Positions 39,987-50,229 of a stretch of DNA of 64,000 nucleotides are shown piece by piece. Each line of letters starts with the position of its first letter. The first letter of the stretch is position 1. The position numbers were made by a program, and so were the translations under genes. Location of the stretch: assembly GCA_003640385.1 (NCBI GenBank), contig RCAB01000085.1:120742-184741 (forward strand). The letters run 5' to 3'. This DNA comes from Setaria digitata. Lineage: Eukaryota; Nematoda; Chromadorea; Rhabditida; Setariidae. The notes beneath the pieces are model-generated. The model had not been told where the DNA came from. It worked only from the letters and a program-made list of their open reading frames with translations, and made no database searches.

Positions 39987-42211
39987 TCTCTTATCGTGAA
40001 AAGTTGAGGTCCTATTGCAAGATTTCTGGATAAATGGAAATTTCCAGTGTTTTTCTACACCTTTTGAAAAAATTATATGGGTCAAGCGCTACTTACAATT
40101 TAGCATTTCGAAATTCTTAAAAAATTCTCATACAATTGAGTATCTTCTGCACCATTTTTCACGTAAATTTGTTAGATTCACGTAAATAGCAGTGTTTTAC
40201 GCCATATGAAAATTCCTGATAAGGAATGGAGGTCACAAAAATAAATGACTGATTCATTTAACTGGTTGCTGCAAAATTACCTGACACCAAACTATTCTAC
40301 TTCTTGCGAATTATGCTATTTAGATGAGAGAACTGTAAATTATCTTTATGGATAAACGAAGAAAGGAATGAAAAGGGAATTGGGTCAAAGGTAGACTATG
40401 CTATTTTTCACACTTCCCATCTATCTCATTCCTTTACGAAATTGCTTACATAACTTCGGATTTCTCACTCTTCCGAGTGCTGAACTGTTAAACGACAACT
40501 GAAATATTGTCTCCGATGTAAAAAGTATTTTCTAATGAAGTAGTTTAATCAGATCATGAGGAAGAATGAGTTTATTTGTGAGAGAGAAGAACAGAAGGAC
40601 TATTTATATACCTTTGTTCACTCCAACTCCTTTTCTCTTCAGGCCGAAAAATCATCGAAAAACGAAAATTGCCGGCTGCTGAGGAATGGAGTAACAGTAA
40701 AAGTGATATATTTGAATGGTGTAACGAGACAGGTTGAATGACAGGTACAGGATAGAAGACAAGCTGAAACTTGGCTATTTGGTGCTTTTTAGAGGTGCAA
40801 CTTAACAGCCAAACGGGAAGTTTGTATTGCAGGAAAGTCTTCCGGTCAATGATATCACTGAACAATGTGTAATCACTCTTTTTTTATACACGATCTTATC
40901 AGTAACCACTGATAAATGATATATATTCTTTTACAAACATAACATACCCTCCATCCTTCATAATTTACATATCTTTTCAGCTTTCACTGAGAAGCTGCTT
41001 CTTGTTTGGTAAAGTATAACTCGAGAAATCGAATTGCATTTCTATAACAAACTTGCTACCAACTTCAAATTCTGTAGAAATTAAAAAAAAAAATGTGCCG
41101 GAAAATTAAATTTCACTTAAGCCTGAAATGTGTAGGAAAATTTTAATGGATTCGGAAGGGTAAGCGATAGTTAGATAAGCAAGATGGCCACCTTCTCAAA
41201 GGACTGTCTCAAAAAGTACGAAAGGACAAAAACAATGTTAGACGAAAGTTTAAAGGATGTTCCAAAAACGAAATCTACAGCTAAATTATAGTTCTATACC
41301 TGTTGGAAATCCATTAAATATCGTCTAAAAAAAAAAATACTTCTCCTACTCAAGAAAATTGTATGTTTTACGACATCGCTTTAGAAATTTGTAGCAGGCA
41401 ATGTTTTTTCCCCTTCCAAATCTCCTGAAATACCATAATTTTATCTTGTTAATTGTGTCGTGGAGAATTTTCTCGAAAAATCAAAAAAAAAGGAAAGTTA
41501 TTCGGTAACTATATATTATCAATGAATTTCTNTCCCTTCCAAATCACCTGAAATACCATAATTTTATCTTGTTAATTGTGTCGTGGAGAATTTTCTCGAA
41601 AAATCAAAAAAAAAGGAAAGTTATTCGGTAACTATATATTATCAATGAATTTCTTTGCTTCATATTGAACATAAAATGCGAGTAAAGCGAATCGTTTCAG
41701 GCTACTCAATTTAAAAAGTTTTTTTTTTTTTTGATATTATCGATCGAATTTAAGCTTTAATTAAAAACTTCCATCACTTTTTTCTTTTTATTGCGATAGA
41801 CATGGAGGAGAGATTATTTAAAAGAAAATTAAATTAAAAAATTTCATCTTATCATTTTATAACTGATAAATGAACATACGCCAACAGATAAATGATATAC
41901 TAAATGAACAGCAGTGACTGTAAGGCATTGGAAAAGCTAAACTGAAAAGAGTACCGCTAATGAAGTTAAAAAATATTATCATCGTAACATCATCATCACA
42001 AGCCACGACAATCAACAACACAAGCAGCACTGATCTAACTCATTTCATCTCCCTTAGCCTCAGTTCCCATTAGCACCCTCGAAATGTTTGGTTTGTCTGA
42101 TTCTGCTCCATAAGTGCTGTCTGTATCTGAGTGTCTGTCTTGAGGCAGTTTATCTATTGCTAATGATGTATGATTGTCATCAGATGGATGGATGGATGAA
42201 GAAATGAACAT
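1..42211 (-). CDS. Giant Ser/Thr/Gln-rich multi-zinc-finger protein (partial; C-terminus beyond base 1)
   Basis: About 40 exons assemble on the minus strand into one frame, and the phase at every junction agrees. The proposed start is ATG at 42211-42209 (MFISSSIHPSDD), 13 nt after a TTTCAG acceptor, which could be a spliced-leader or 5'-UTR splice site. About 2,250 codons are visible and no stop is reached before the left edge. The protein is low-complexity (Ser, Thr, Gln, Asn) with polyglutamine and seven single zinc fingers spread over the C-terminal two thirds. Such proteins are usually nuclear transcriptional or RNA-binding regulators; that role is inference. I do not recognise the orthologue. 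A Q-rich zinc-finger regulator such as Schnurri/SMA-9 has a similar build, but its paired finger motif is not visible. Exon coordinates are in the block entries below. Four exons (39525-39462, 38779-38634, 20105-19962, 11469-11413) rest mainly on phase fit and splice sites. Confidence 0.75.
549..3899 (-). other. Giant gene, exons carrying zinc fingers 5-7
   Basis: Exons are 3899-3782, 3294-3129, 2877-2727, 2229-2135, 1786-1713, 1544-1467, 1360-1188, 973-793 and 655-549. Finger 5 is split: CVDCNR (exon 2877-2727) joins ALSSDYSLKRHRSTC (exon 2229-2135), a C2HC finger. Finger 6 (exon 1360-1188) is CRVC, 12 residues, then HCDELH, a C2H2 finger. Finger 7 is split between its first two cysteines: LCQ (exon 973-793) joins ACGKYYSSEWNLERHRRESC (exon 655-549). 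The intron between 2135 and 1786 contains scaffold-join duplications. Confidence 0.78.
1940..2124. repeat. Scaffold-join duplication around single N positions 1970 and 2045
   Basis: A 75-bp unit beginning GATATGGGGTGCTATATTC occurs in full after the second N, nearly in full before it, and in part before the first N. Single N bases between near-identical copies are the mark of overlapping contig ends left unmerged. It lies in an intron of the giant gene, next to the donor of exon 2229-2135. Confidence 0.85.
4117..4895 (-). other. Giant gene, polyglutamine exon and acidic exon
   Basis: Exons are 4895-4436 and 4211-4117. The first begins SKLSNENSDMQQQK and continues with more than 20 consecutive Gln encoded by mixed CAA/CAG (about 4783-4866), then further Gln/His/Leu-rich heptad-like sequence. 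Its end and the next exon are acidic (for example AQLAEIEADLKRSAEYKL and IEADSESDTRRP). The 4211-4117 exon ends GG|GTAGAT; reading through meets TAG at 4113. Confidence 0.75.
5203..7173 (-). other. Giant gene, exons carrying zinc finger 4 (C2H2, split by an intron)
   Basis: Exons are 7173-7015, 6764-6561 and 5394-5203. The finger is divided: CPECQKT at the end of exon 6764-6561 joins YSCRKNVKRHRIAVH at the start of 5394-5203. This gives C-x2-C-x12-H-x4-H, a more conventional C2H2 finger than fingers 1-3. The 3' exon continues into a Gln/Arg-rich helical stretch. Frame was decided by codon phase, since a second open frame over 6764-6561 does not join its neighbours. Confidence 0.8.
7352..8751 (-). 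other. Giant gene, Gln-rich exons between fingers 3 and 4
   Basis: Exons are 8751-8343, 8182-7890 and 7483-7352. The first is Ala/Thr/Ser/Gln-rich. The second has a Gln/Arg-rich, coiled-coil-like stretch (QRIIQQRQQQIEMQRQRE) and an uninterrupted run of Gln encoded by CAG. The 8182-7890 exon ends at AA|GTTAGTG and would otherwise read to TAA at 7874. The pair 8751-8343 plus 8182-7890 is phase-symmetric with its flanks and could be skipped without a frameshift. Confidence 0.75.
9111..14024 (-). other. Giant gene, exons carrying C2HC zinc fingers 1-3
   Basis: Exons are 14024-13938, 13743-13643, 13064-12793, 12539-12316, 12009-11920, 11469-11413 (candidate), 10885-10717, 10497-10334, 9705-9535 and 9272-9111. 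Finger 1 (exon 13064) reads CVDC, 12 residues, then HRMSC. Finger 2 (exon 10497) reads CESC, 12 residues, then HRNTC. Finger 3 (exon 9272) reads CEDC, 12 residues, then HRVTC. All three are C-x2-C-x12-H-x3-C with a common core of the type S-x-x-x-L-[KQ]-R-H-R, so they look like diverged copies of one unit. Cys replaces the usual final His. Linkers are Ser/Thr/Pro-rich and unstructured. Confidence 0.8.
14695..14839 (-). pseudogene. Exon-like segment with an in-frame stop
   Basis: Between a TTTAAAG acceptor and a G|GTATGTT donor, one frame reads AAASVDLLK, TAA, then NKFGSTLPVWKLNDPLGGFV and on to ERVISVAG. The rest is coding-like. The phases (0 in, 1 out) do not fit between exons 15169-14959 and 14024-13938. 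It could be a decayed or poison exon of the giant gene or a fragment of an unrelated sequence. Confidence 0.3.
15170..17161 (-). other. 2-kb intron of the giant gene
   Basis: No exon fitting the flanking phases is seen. It contains the 27-nt A run and the lone N at 16366. Confidence 0.5.
18500..18541. repeat. AT microsatellite-like stretch
   Basis: Alternating AT with short interruptions in an intron of the giant gene. No function is inferred. Confidence 0.8.
19148..19194. other. Imperfect hairpin in an intron of the giant gene
   Basis: GGCTAATACT (19149-19158) pairs with AGTGTTAGCC (19184-19193) through one G-U pair. After one mismatch, ATC/GAT-type pairs extend the stem to about 13 bp around a loop of roughly 15-20 nt. 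It is too short for a standard microRNA precursor, so I only record the structure. Confidence 0.5.
23093..35925 (-). other. 12.8-kb intron of the giant gene (or long gap between its exons)
   Basis: I see no gene I can support here. Exon 36037-35926 (trailing phase 2) and exon 23092-22858 (leading phase 1) join directly. Two minus-strand islands look mildly coding. One is 31302-31164, after a TTTCCAG acceptor, reading INESGLEKLYCL and ending at G|GTGCTG. The other is around 33620-33740. Neither fits the flanking phases alone. The rest is AT-rich with short homopolymers. Confidence 0.5.
39950..39991. repeat. (TC)n microsatellite
   Basis: A dinucleotide TC repeat with one CCC interruption, in the 5' intron region of the giant gene. 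Confidence 0.95.
41411..41654. repeat. Scaffold-join duplication around single N 41532
   Basis: Two copies of about 121 bp (CCCTTCCAAATC... to ...ATCAATGAATTTCT) flank one N and differ at about one base. As at 1970/2045, this looks like an unmerged contig overlap. A further lone N at 16366 has no visible duplication. Confidence 0.85.
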
Positions 42212-42224
42212 TTTCGGGGAGATA

Positions 42225-42234
42225 CTGAAATCAG
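42225..42234 (-). other. Candidate trans-splice (spliced-leader) or 5'-UTR 3' splice site
   Basis: On the minus strand CTGATTTCAG immediately precedes TATCTCC and the proposed ATG of the giant gene. A TTTCAG this close to a start codon is typical of nematode leader addition. A cis-spliced 5' exon is the alternative; no coding exon upstream fits. Confidence 0.4.
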
Positions 42235-43819
42235 CTCAGCGAAACAGAGCACCATGAAGCATTCAGATCGTTACCAAGAGATCGGATCGACGAACAGATT
42301 CCAGAAGAATTAGATGGCATACTGAGATTTGGTCCTTCTGAAGGATTCTGGAGGATGAATGTTTCGCGTTAAAAGCCGTGAGATTGTTAGACGTTAAAAA
42401 TTGTACGCTGTTTTTCATTTGTGAACCAGAATTGGAAATTTCAATCAAAGTAGCTAGTAGTAGGAAAATTAGAGATGTGAATGAGCTTTCGACAAGATAA
42501 AGAAGGTGGCTTAGTTTCCATTTATTGCCACTCATAGAACATTCATTCTATTTCAGATTGATTAATGCAAGTAGCCAAGCAGCCAAGCAGTCATCATTGC
42601 CATTGGCATTATAATATAATACATATCCCACTAAAAGCATCGTTGCGTATATTTTCATCATCAAAAATTTGATTCATTTGAACTGGTATCCTGCTGAAAT
42701 AGTCTGATTTTAAATTTCTAGAAAGACTAGCAAAATGTTGTTCATTTCCTTACTAACCTTTCGTCTCTTCGTTTTGATTGATTATACTCTAAAGTCAGAA
42801 ATTTTTTTAATTTAGTAATTTAGAATCGACGGTATGGCTTCAGCAAATGTCACAATTGTGTAATACTAACTGGAACCTGAAGCCTGGATTTTTGTTATTC
42901 CAATGTTTAGTGATATGTAATTGTCAGTCAATTTATTTACTTGGCTGAAACATTAGATTGGCCAGTTTAGTATTAATATTTGACATAATAAAGTTTCATA
43001 AATTACATTTATACTTCAAATTTTTACGTCCGATGAAAAGAAATTCAATTAAAAGTTTCTCATACAATCTCATTCAAAAGACGACAAAAAATGCCAAAGC
43101 CTACTTCCACTTCTTTTCAAATTTATCAATTTTTTTTCTTAAATATGTTTAAGTGACAACACATAAATTCTATATAAATTCGTTTTATTTATTCGTTTGG
43201 TCAAGAAATACTTTTTTGAATTCAAATTCGTCTAAATAAATTACACTGAACCTATTAAACCTTTGTTATAGCATTGCTGTTAAATGTTTTGTACCATCTA
43301 GTACTGTCGGATAATTGCTTTCAAAGAATCAACAAATTTAACAAACATGTCAGCCACACATAGCCTTCATCATCCGTTGCAAGCAAAGCACTCAGTTTCC
43401 TTCAGCTTCTGCTTGCTTATAAAATAGCACAGCTTTCCTATTCATAAAGATACTTTCACGAGTGTAATGCAAAACATGCAGCTGAAATGTCGTAAGCAGA
43501 AGAACGACTTATTGCATGCACTCAATTTGTAATTTTTGTTTTTCTTTCATTGAGAAAATATTCTTTTGAATTTTATCCATGAGATAAGCGATCCAACAAA
43601 ATTAATAAGAATGATGATTTGAACTGGGAATAGAAAAACACTGTGTCCATTAGAAAATATAGCATTTTAAGGTTATTTACTGGACAGGAAGAAGTAAAAC
43701 GATGAGTATGTAAAAATTTGTTCCACATCGACCAAACACTCTTCTCTTTTTAAAGTTTTATGTGTTTGTAAAAAATAAAAATGACACACAACTAATAAAA
43801 TCCGCTCAATTGGTGTCCG

Positions 43820-43847
<28 letters not shown>
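43820..43847 (+). repeat. 28-nt T homopolymer
   Basis: 28 consecutive T in intergenic sequence. It is one of several such runs in the window (a 27-nt A run lies at 15754-15780). Confidence 0.95.
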
Positions 43848-43850
<3 letters not shown>

Positions 43851-45384
43851 TTTCTAAAATGCATTTGATGATGTTAAGATTCCTGGCAGACTCAACCTTG
43901 AACTGAATTCAATTTCCAACTACTTTTTCACAACAAGCTTTTATCAATCATGATTCTTCTACTAAGCGCACATAACCCCATGCTGATAATTATATTTCGA
44001 GATTGTTCAATTTGAACAATCACTATGTGCCTAATTCGAGATGAGAAGACTCATTCCATGATTCGATGTTTCATTCTCCTATTAAACCGCTGTTAAACCA
44101 CCTATAGAATCACTGATGAGAAAAGCCGAACCTCAATTAAATAGGGAATATTTTGTAAGCCAATACCTGTCGAAATGAACAGCATTCATTTGCATACTCG
44201 TAACAGTGCCTAGCTATACGAAATCATTTCGAGTACAAATTTCCTTTTTCTTCTCGAAATTCTGAAATGCAGTTGATGTGCAGTTAAGATTAAGACCTGA
44301 CAGAAAGAAACAGTTAACGCATTTTATATACTTCTGCTTGTATTATTACATACAAATACTTCCTCTCTGTTATTACGGAAAAATCCGCAATTTGTTACGA
44401 AAAACGTATGGTTTCCTGATGAATTAGCTTTCAATTGCAATCAGTCAACCACCATAATTCTCGAAAGCATCAGCTGTCTGTGTGAAATCAGTTTCCGCAA
44501 TTCCAAGCACACCGTCTTCTTAGTGTTCAAATGTCGCAGTTACTTCAGTAGCTGAACAGCAAGAAGCAAAATTTTATCAATAAATGCGTCAGAATTCCAA
44601 AAAATACATTCCACTACCTTTAACTGTCACGTCTTATATTGCGCTCGGAACTATCTCAAAGCTCACAAATCATTCAACTCGGATGGTGTTCCTACCAGTT
44701 CGAATGTTTCGGGTCATTAGCATTGGAACGAGGATTAAGCAACTAATCTGTTTAATTTTACCCATTTCCCCTTATGCTGTTATTTAACAAAGCCTAGAGA
44801 GGAGAATGAATGAGCCTTTCTCAAATTATAATTCTAATTAATTATATGTGAAAAAAATCATCCAACTTCATGCGGAAGTTACTTCAACTTTCTTCTTTTT
44901 TTTAAATATGATCCGAAGCAAGGCATTATCGAGTCACGGCAATAATGCGACATTGTTTGATGTAGGAAATAATAAATAAAGTAATCCATTCCACACGAAA
45001 ATTCTGGATAAATACCAAAAACAAAAAGTGGCGGAAAAATTATTAATCTGGAGAAATTTCTTGCAAAATGAATAACAGCAGCATCACTACAAGTGCAACC
45101 TAATGAATCACTAAGTAAACTAATTTCGATTCCATTTGCACCGCAATGTAAGTCTAAAAATATAAGAATATAAAACATTATACATAACGGTACACCCTGG
45201 AAGAGATTATAAAGGAAGAATATGTAGCACCAAACCGCATTACTTTTTATCCAACTTACCTTTCCTTGTGTATTCGACAGTAAACCGCAGAAGCAACGGC
45301 TTGTAAAAAAGCTAAAAAAAAAACAATTCCAAATTATAAGTTCAAATTGGCATTGAGAAAGATAAACAATAAAAAGGGAAGATC

Positions 45385-45690
<306 letters not shown>

Positions 45691-46773
45691 GGCACAGGGA
45701 AAGAAAAAGGCACGAAGCAAAAAGTAGAAGTTCTTTTAAAAGATTTTTGTAAAGCTGTACATGAACTATACTCATTATAGGGTCGAACATTCGAACATAA
45801 AAATTGTCATTAATATAACCAAACAATGGATTAAACATAGTTTTATAGTTAGCGTAACAAGCTTTACAATAGAACTGCTTCGCAGAAGTCAAACTGTGGC
45901 ATGATGCATGTAATACAGAGTGCAATTTTGATACCTTTTTGCAATTTCGAACAAGTGCAGGAAAATCAGCAGACATAATTTTTTTTTCGAATTTTCTACA
46001 AGTAAAGAAATTAATCCACTCATCTGTCACAAAGAAGTCCAGTGGAAAAGTAACAATCTATAAATATACATACAAATGCTAATCAACATGAAAAGAACAA
46101 ATAGATGAATAGATGCTAGTTATCCCTTCTTTAAGAAAACACCATAAGAAGTAGCAACAAGAAGGAAACGAATTTTCTGACTTTCTAATCTTAAATAACT
46201 GAAGAAAAAGTTGAATACTCCTTCACAGATGCTATCCATTTGTTAATAGAAAACTATACAGGTATCATTAATTATTACTGCCATAAAGAATATTAGTACC
46301 AATAAGATCGAGATGAGAATAATGACTCTCCAAAATCATCCAATTCAAAAAGTGGAAAAGAAGATTGTTCGAATAAACATTTCTCTATCCAACTCAGGAA
46401 TTTCTGGAAACATACTGGTATCATATTCAGTTCCTTCACCAATTTCAAAAGATTTTTCGCCCCAAAAATATTTTCGTTGGATTAATTAATATATCTTAAA
46501 AATAATTTAGTATCCGACTTTATACAAATTTCCCAAAACCAGTCTAAAAATTAAAGCATTTTAAGCTTCAATCAGCTTCCATGAAGCAAGTCAAGCTTTC
46601 CTTGCTTTCTTTCATAGAGGAAATCTTCTGACGGTCAAAACAAAAACAAGCTCACCATAGGCAGAGGAATATAAGACAGCCATACCTCAGGAACACTCGT
46701 ATTATGTAGCATCATGCATTAATGTTTTCTTCAGCGCAGGAGACTAAAATTTAGACTAGTTTTACTCTTATTA

Positions 46774-46779
46774 TTTATT
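46774..46779 (-). terminator. Polyadenylation signal AATAAA of the carrier gene
   Basis: The minus-strand AATAAA lies about 115 nt after the TAG stop of the carrier, a normal 3'-UTR distance. AATAAA is common in AT-rich DNA, so position is the main support. Confidence 0.5.
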
Positions 46780-46892
46780 TACCAATATATGAACAAATAT
46801 TTCTGTTAGGCAATATGGAACATCAAATTTAATTCTAACAACACAGAGGTCAAAAAGTAATGCAACAATTGTTTAATTAAAACTACGATAAC

Positions 46893-49800
46893 CTACCCAT
46901 GCAAAAAATGCACCGTTAATTCGTAAGTACCCATAGTGATCGCTGTGTTCGGGACTGTTCGTAAGAGCTAAAAATAAATGCATTGAAAGATTTCAGTGTT
47001 AAGTTTTGAAATTAACATCCAATAAATTTGTTCCCAACCTTTTTTAAGTAAAAACCTTCAGTTCCAAGTCTTAAAGAAAACTGCAAGATAAAATTCAAAG
47101 GAGCATAAAAACTCATCGTCCTAACCTGCACAGTTAGTCCTCGATAAAGTGCCCAAAACCCTTCTTCTCTCCAGACAAACTTCAGAGTCGTCAAAAATCC
47201 TTTGGTTGCAGCATTTTCTTCGCGCATGCGAGTGCGTACCACTTCTGTAATTACAGAAAAGTAACACATAAATTAAATTGAAAGAACAAAATGTGAAGGA
47301 GATTCAATCCAAAATTTCATTAATGGTTAAAAAGCTCATAGCATAAATAGCATTAATTCAAGCCTGTCCCTAATATTCAATCCAGTGATGAACAAACTCA
47401 ATAATCTCATGCAATAGTATTGCTTAAATAGCTAAACGATTCTGAAAGAAAGCCATTTCCTAAAAATGGAATACTGAACTATCGCGACTCATCCAAATCA
47501 TTAATCTTTGATGGAAATTTATAGATTACACTAACTTTGAACCGAATTACAACTATAGCAGAGAAAGAAACTCAGTAAATATAAAAACGAACCATGTGGA
47601 TAAGCTAATGAACAAGCGAAAAACTTCGCCGTCCCACCAGCGAGCATAAAATGTAAGAAATCAATCATTTCACGATTGTCGTTTTCAACTAAGGACATTT
47701 GTACTGTTGATGATTCCTTCACCTCTTGTTTTGAATCGGAATTCTCGGCCCACTTTTTGATATTTGTTTCTGAACTCGTTAAATTTGTCAATCCATTTAC
47801 GTCTCCCTTCCGAGAAGTTGATTTCCATTTCAATAACAAGGCTCGCATTTCCTCATATAAAACAAATTGAATAACCGTTTCAGAAATCCCAACGTATGAT
47901 GCTGTTACTCCCTGCAAAACTAAAAATCAGTTTATTGCCTTATCAAAAATCTCAAAAAAGTCACATGAAACACTCATGCTAGAAAACAGTCCATACAATT
48001 CAATTTGGCAACAAATATGATTCTCATGCTTTTGAGACCTATTTAGCAAAAAGTGGAAAACAGCGGGGAGCAGGAAGAAAAAATGCCATGAGTTCTAATT
48101 TCATAAAGTGATACTAATACATGTGATCCACCATCCCTACTGAACGGTTACGTTTGTTCAAAGTTTCCATATCTCGAAACAAAATTTTCTAAGTGAAGAC
48201 GGAATTATATGATAAAAGTCGTTTGGCTATAAAACAATAAATACTGTTTTTCACCTCATTTTGAAATATCTTCTGAAATCCTTCAAAATATTTACCCGGT
48301 AAAAACCTTTAAATCCATCTGTTCGCCACACCCTTCTAATGCATTCCGTCACTGAGAGCGGCCCTTTATGTAATTGCAAACGCGTTTTAACCAACCAAAC
48401 CGGATTAATGACCGTTGCAGCGACGAAGCCTTAAGAAAAACTTATTTTTTTATATGACTGATGAAACTACTTGTATTTGATAAACTACAAAAGCTCACCA
48501 CTAGTAGCGGCAGATGACATATGTATCATAGCGCTATTCGAAACAAAAATATCCAAACTGTTTAGCAATCGCTTACAACTTGAATACGTACAGAAATAAA
48601 CCGCTCTGAAAAGATTATTTTTTTCCTTTTTAAACAATGAAGAATTTGACTGGTAAAAAAAAAAAGAGAAAAACAGGAACAATATTCTAAAAAGAAAGTT
48701 TTCGTTGAAAAAGACTAACTGGCACGGACCTTCCAGGATCTCAATGATGAAGGTAAGCGATGAAAGGCAAGAAGGGTAAATGAAAAGCCTTTAAAAACAA
48801 AACAAGTTACTCACTGATTGATTCCAAAGAACTGTTATCGAATTTTAAAGAAAAACACAGCAAGTGATATCCTGCAGTAAAGAGAGAAGATCTCCAAAAC
48901 ATGATGTATTCGTATTTCATAGTTCGAGAAAAATTTAAAGCACTCACTTCGAAGGTGCAACACCAATAAGATTAGGACCAATCCCTTTGAAAAGCGCTGA
49001 GAATCCTTCATTTACCACAATCTGTCTGGAATACAATAGAATTAATAATGCTTTAAAAAAATTAATAGCAATTTTTCTCTCTTGTCACTAATTGTTCCCG
49101 AAGATATTACCCTGGTATAACATTGAGAACATACGAAAGCATTTTTCTATGGAAGTCAAGGGAACAAAATCCGCAATAGATAAAAGTCAATTCTTTCCAA
49201 ATATCATGGAGTTTTAAGCATTTATCTGAAACACACATACTTTAAAAAAGTGTAAATGCTTCTGCTCTGCTGCACAGCTAAACCAGGCTTCGCAAAAAGT
49301 TGCACATTTCGTTGCACTGCACATGTGGGTGGCACATAACACAGTCGCAATTTTGGAGTGATGTTAACAGCTATAAAAATTCACAATGTGAAAGGAAAAG
49401 CTATTTAGGAGATAATGAAATTTAAGCAAAGATTAAGTTTAATGGACCGTGTCATTGGAACAATAAAAACAATCTATTTAGGACAACAATTAATTGCTGC
49501 TGATTATACTATACTGTATCGTACTGCCATAATTTTAGATGATAAACATTTACATATCGTTAGATGTTGTTGTTTATTACATTATGAATAATGTGTCAAT
49601 ATATTGCATTGTATTACGCATCGTTTACGGGCATATTACACTTATTTTTATAAATTAATGGACATACATGTTCTCAGCCGACTTTGACATAGTAAAATGT
49701 GTGAGCGAGGCAGTCTTATGTTGCGAGCTCTAGAAATCCCTTCCAGATGTTGGTAAGATCCTGTTGCATGCGCATATTCTGTACTCTGCAATCGTGTTTT

Positions 49801-50166
49801 AACCACCTGAAATTAAATTAGCTACTTAATCCACTTGAAAAACTTCCTATCTCATCCCTTCATTCCCGACATCAAAATACAACTTCTAGGCCATCTTTTC
49901 TTTCGGAATGTGATTTTTTAATTCACGCCATATGCTGACTTAATCAGTTTTTTTAGTCCCTCAAACAGAAGTGAACAACAATTTTTTAAACTCAAAGAAG
50001 AATGCCGTTACAGCTGAATTTTTCTTATTGGCCCAATAAGGTTCCGATTCAGAAGTTCAGATGACAACTCATAAAAAAAAACCACCTCAAGCGGACAGGT
50101 AATAGCGGTTCCAGCTGTACCGCCCAAAGCTCCTCCAAGAAAATGAACTACAGCTTCTCTATCCAT
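46893..50166 (-). CDS. SLC25A36: Mitochondrial carrier, SLC25A33/SLC25A36 type (pyrimidine nucleotide transporter)
   Basis: Nine exons: 50166-50086, 49806-49668, 49370-49241, 49025-48948, 48605-48499, 48429-48296, 47911-47593, 47244-47126 and 46967-46893. All phases agree, giving 393 residues. Three carrier signatures are present: [22 protein letters not shown] and [12 protein letters not shown]. The Trp in the second (P-x-W) and the segments [30 protein letters not shown] and the C-terminal [12 protein letters not shown] are those of the SLC25A33/36 branch, which imports pyrimidine nucleotides across the inner mitochondrial membrane. Two matrix loops are longer than in human SLC25A36: one between repeat-1 helices (exons 2-3) and a Ser/Lys-rich one in exon 7. 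The start matches the family N-terminus ([19 protein letters not shown]). SLC25A33 and A36 cannot be separated from the sequence alone. Confidence 0.93.
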
Positions 50167-50214
50167 ATTATCCACCAGTAATCATATCATAAAATAAATA
50201 AGGTCTCCTCTGCT

Positions 50215-50229
50215 CTAAAAAAGAAAATA
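50215..50229 (-). other. Candidate spliced-leader acceptor of the carrier gene
   Basis: On the minus strand a pyrimidine-rich stretch, TATTTTCTTTTTTAG, ends 48 nt before the carrier ATG. This is a good 3' splice site with no obvious upstream exon, as expected for nematode leader trans-splicing. Confidence 0.4.

Larger units (their letters stand above)
35926..42211 (-). other. Giant gene, N-terminal exons
   Basis: Exons are 42211-42040, then candidates 39525-39462 and 38779-38634, then 36037-35926. The first encodes an acidic, Ser-rich N-terminus (for example DRHSDTDSTYGAESDK). The last encodes a basic segment beginning HLDKLLGSGSNRLNAIRVVKK. Phases fit both with the two candidate exons (1|2, 2|1, 1|2) and without them (1|2), so they form a skippable pair. 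The remaining sequence of these introns (up to 2.6 kb) shows nothing else I can support. Confidence 0.6.

Noticed and set aside
1..42211. Naming the giant gene sma-9/Schnurri
   Set aside because: Size and Q-rich composition are similar, but the diagnostic paired C2H2 fingers are not seen and the finger spacing differs.
42263..42535. Minus-strand open frame upstream of the giant gene's ATG, as an additional first exon
   Set aside because: Its only donor (TTG|GTAACG, phase 0) does not match the leading phase of the next exon, and the sequence does not resemble the rest of the protein.
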